Assembly (NCBI GenBank): GCA_964459495.1
Contig: CAYWNK010000292.1
Coordinates: 1-7,483 of the forward strand
Direction: 5' to 3'
Length of the DNA: 7,483 nucleotides
Source of the DNA: CAYWNK01 sp964459495
GTDB taxonomy: Bacteria > Planctomycetota > UBA1135 > GCA-002686595
This document shows, one piece after another, positions 6,158 through 7,483 of this stretch; the first letter of the stretch is position 1; each line of letters starts with the position of its first letter. Position numbers and translations under genes: made by a program. The notes beneath the pieces are model-generated. The model ran no database searches and had not been told where the DNA came from. It was given only the letters and a program-made list of their open reading frames with translations.

Positions 6158-7483
6158 GCTGGGTCGACGAGCATGCGCTCGCCGGTTTGGACACGCCACA
6201 GGGCGGCATAGAGACCACCTGCGGCCAGCAATTCGTCGTGGGTTCCGCTCTCCTCGATGCGGCCGGCCTCGAGCACATGGATCGCGTGGGCCCCCCGAAT
6301 GGTGGAGAGCCGGTGGGCGATCACGACGGTCGTGCGCCCGCGCGTCAGGGTGTCGAGGGAGCGTTGGATCGCAGCTTCCGTTTCGTTGTCCACTGCGCTC
6401 GTGGCCTCATCCAGGATGAGGATGGCCGGGTCGGTGAGCACGGCCCGGGCTAGGCTGAGCCTCTGTCTCTGGCCACCCGAGAGCTTCTGTCCCCGTTCCC
6501 CAACGACGGTTTCGTAGCCGTGGGCAAGCTCGGCGATGAAACCGTCCGCCTCCGCGAGGCGGGCTGCTTCGGCGATTTCCTCCGCCCTTGCGTCGGGCTG
6601 CCCATAGGCGATGTTCTCAGCGACAGTTCCATGGAACAGAAAGACGTCTTGACTGACCAGGCCGATGCTCCTGCGCAGGTCCCGCAGGTGGAGATCGGGA
6701 AGGGCGGTGGCGCCCAGGCGAATCGTCCCTTCGGTCGGGTCGTAGAAGCGCAGGAGCAGCTTGACGAGGGTGCTCTTGCCCGAACCCGTAGAGCCGACGA
6801 GGGCGGTGGTTTGGCCCGCGGGGATGCACAGCTGGAGATCCTCCAGGACCTGCGTTCCGTCCGCGTAGGCGAAGCCGACCCCGTCGAAGGTGATCTCCGG
6901 GGCGATCCCTGGGGTCCTGCTTGCAGCCAGTCGCACGTCCCCGCTGCGAATGGTGGGCCGTACGTCCAGGAGGTCCAGGATGCGGGTGGTCGACGCCATG
7001 GCCCGCTGGTATTGATCGAAGACGTCGCCTAGGGACGTCAGGGGCCACAGCAAGCGCTGCGTCATGAACACCAGCACGCTGTAGGTTCCAACGGCCATCT
7101 CCCCCTTGGCTGCCTGCCAGCCACCGAACGCCATCGTGGCGGTGAAGCCGCAGAGGATCACCATGCGGATGAGTGGGGAAAATGCGCTCGATAGCGAGAT
7201 TGCAGATCCATTGGCGCGGCGGTACCCATCGCTACGGGCAGCGATGCGCTGGGATTCTCGCTCCTCTGCCGCAAAGGACTTGATGGTGGCGATGCCGCCC
7301 AGGTTGCCTGCCAGGTCGCCGTTGAGCTGACCCACCGCGTCCCGGACGCGCGCGTAGCGTGGCTGCAACCTACGCTGGAACAGGAGCGATCCCCACAGGA
7401 TGAAGGGCATGGGAAGAACCGACATCCAGGCGATGCTGGGCGCGAGCCAGAAAAACACGGCGCCGATCGCAATGACGCTGGTG
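6154..7483 (-). CDS. ABC exporter, fused membrane and ATPase domains (MsbA/ABCB type), 5' end outside the window
   Basis: ATP-driven exporter half-transporter of the inner membrane, expected to work as a dimer; cargo unknown (lipids, peptides or drugs are typical for this family). The frame is open to the right edge, where the residues TSVIAIGAVFFWLAP continue a membrane helix, so about 150 N-terminal residues are missing and the GTG at 7458 is unlikely to be the true start. Visible membrane part: the end of TM4, the intracellular loop, TM5 (IRMVILCGFTATMAFGGW) and TM6 (VGTYSVLVFMTQRLLWPL). The ATPase domain is complete: A-loop Tyr at 6865-6867, Walker A GSTGSGKST at 6769-6795, Q-loop Gln at 6649-6651, signature LSGGQ at 6469-6483, Walker B ILILDE with catalytic Glu at 6406-6408, a SAVD D-loop, and H-loop His at 6313-6315. 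All catalytic residues look intact. It is first in a two-gene unit with the flavin oxidase, joined by a four-base GTGA overlap. Confidence 0.95.
   Translation of the reverse strand, partial: TSVIAIGAVFFWLAPSIAWMSVLPMPFILWGSLLFQRRLQPRYARVRDAVGQLNGDLAGNLGGIATIKSFAAEERESQRIAARSDGYRRANGSAISLSSAFSPLIRMVILCGFTATMAFGGWQAAKGEMAVGTYSVLVFMTQRLLWPLTSLGDVFDQYQRAMASTTRILDLLDVRPTIRSGDVRLAASRTPGIAPEITFDGVGFAYADGTQVLEDLQLCIPAGQTTALVGSTGSGKSTLVKLLLRFYDPTEGTIRLGATALPDLHLRDLRRSIGLVSQDVFLFHGTVAENIAYGQPDARAEEIAEAARLAEADGFIAELAHGYETVVGERGQKLSGGQRQRLSLARAVLTDPAILILDEATSAVDNETEAAIQRSLDTLTRGRTTVVIAHRLSTIRGAHAIHVLEAGRIEESGTHDELLAAGGLYAALWRVQTGERMLVDPA

Noticed and set aside
6155..6199. The earlier GTG start at 6199 for the flavin oxidase.
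   Set aside because: It adds 14 Arg-rich residues before a Rossmann motif that normally lies close to the N-terminus, and these bases already encode the end of the ABC exporter. The GTG at 6157 with a four-base overlap fits better.
1..7483. Searches by eye for tRNA/rRNA genes, CRISPR repeats, transposase genes, terminal inverted repeats, riboswitches, toxin-antitoxin pairs and known phage-defence genes.
   Set aside because: Nothing recognisable was found. Nearly all bases lie in five ordinary protein-coding genes of even composition, so there is no sign of a mobile or defence island.

Overview
The window is a very GC-rich, gene-dense stretch of bacterial chromosome with five protein-coding genes and almost no non-coding DNA. 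I see no RNA genes, mobile elements, CRISPR arrays or integration scars. A large secreted protein with a thioredoxin-like domain followed by helical repeats, a BatD-like membrane protein, high GC and no clear Shine-Dalgarno sites together suggest Planctomycetota or a similar lineage. That placement is an inference from protein style, not from a marker gene.

Layout, left to right: (1) a PLP-dependent group II decarboxylase on the + strand, 1-1329, beginning at the first base of the window. (2) A BatD-like protein on the - strand, 1312-2667, whose 3' end overlaps the decarboxylase tail to tail by 18 bases. (3) A 94-base divergent intergenic region (2668-2761) with two abutting perfect palindromes. 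(4) A 770-residue exported protein on the + strand, 2762-5074, with a thioredoxin-like domain that lacks CxxC, then HEAT/TPR-like helices. (5) Fifteen bases further on, a convergent - strand pair: a compact flavin amine-oxidase-family protein (5090-6157), translationally coupled through a GTGA overlap to an upstream ABC exporter (6154 to beyond the right edge).

Two functional groupings are plausible. The divergent BatD-like/thioredoxin-like pair could share control and both act at the cell envelope. The ABC exporter and flavin oxidase almost certainly form one transcript, so the oxidase may act on a compound related to the exporter's cargo. The decarboxylase is adjacent but faces the other way, and a link to the others is speculative. 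No clearly new multi-gene system is visible. The most unusual items are the exported protein with its C-x7-C-x2-H motif, the isolated BatD-like gene beside it, and the paired palindromes between them.
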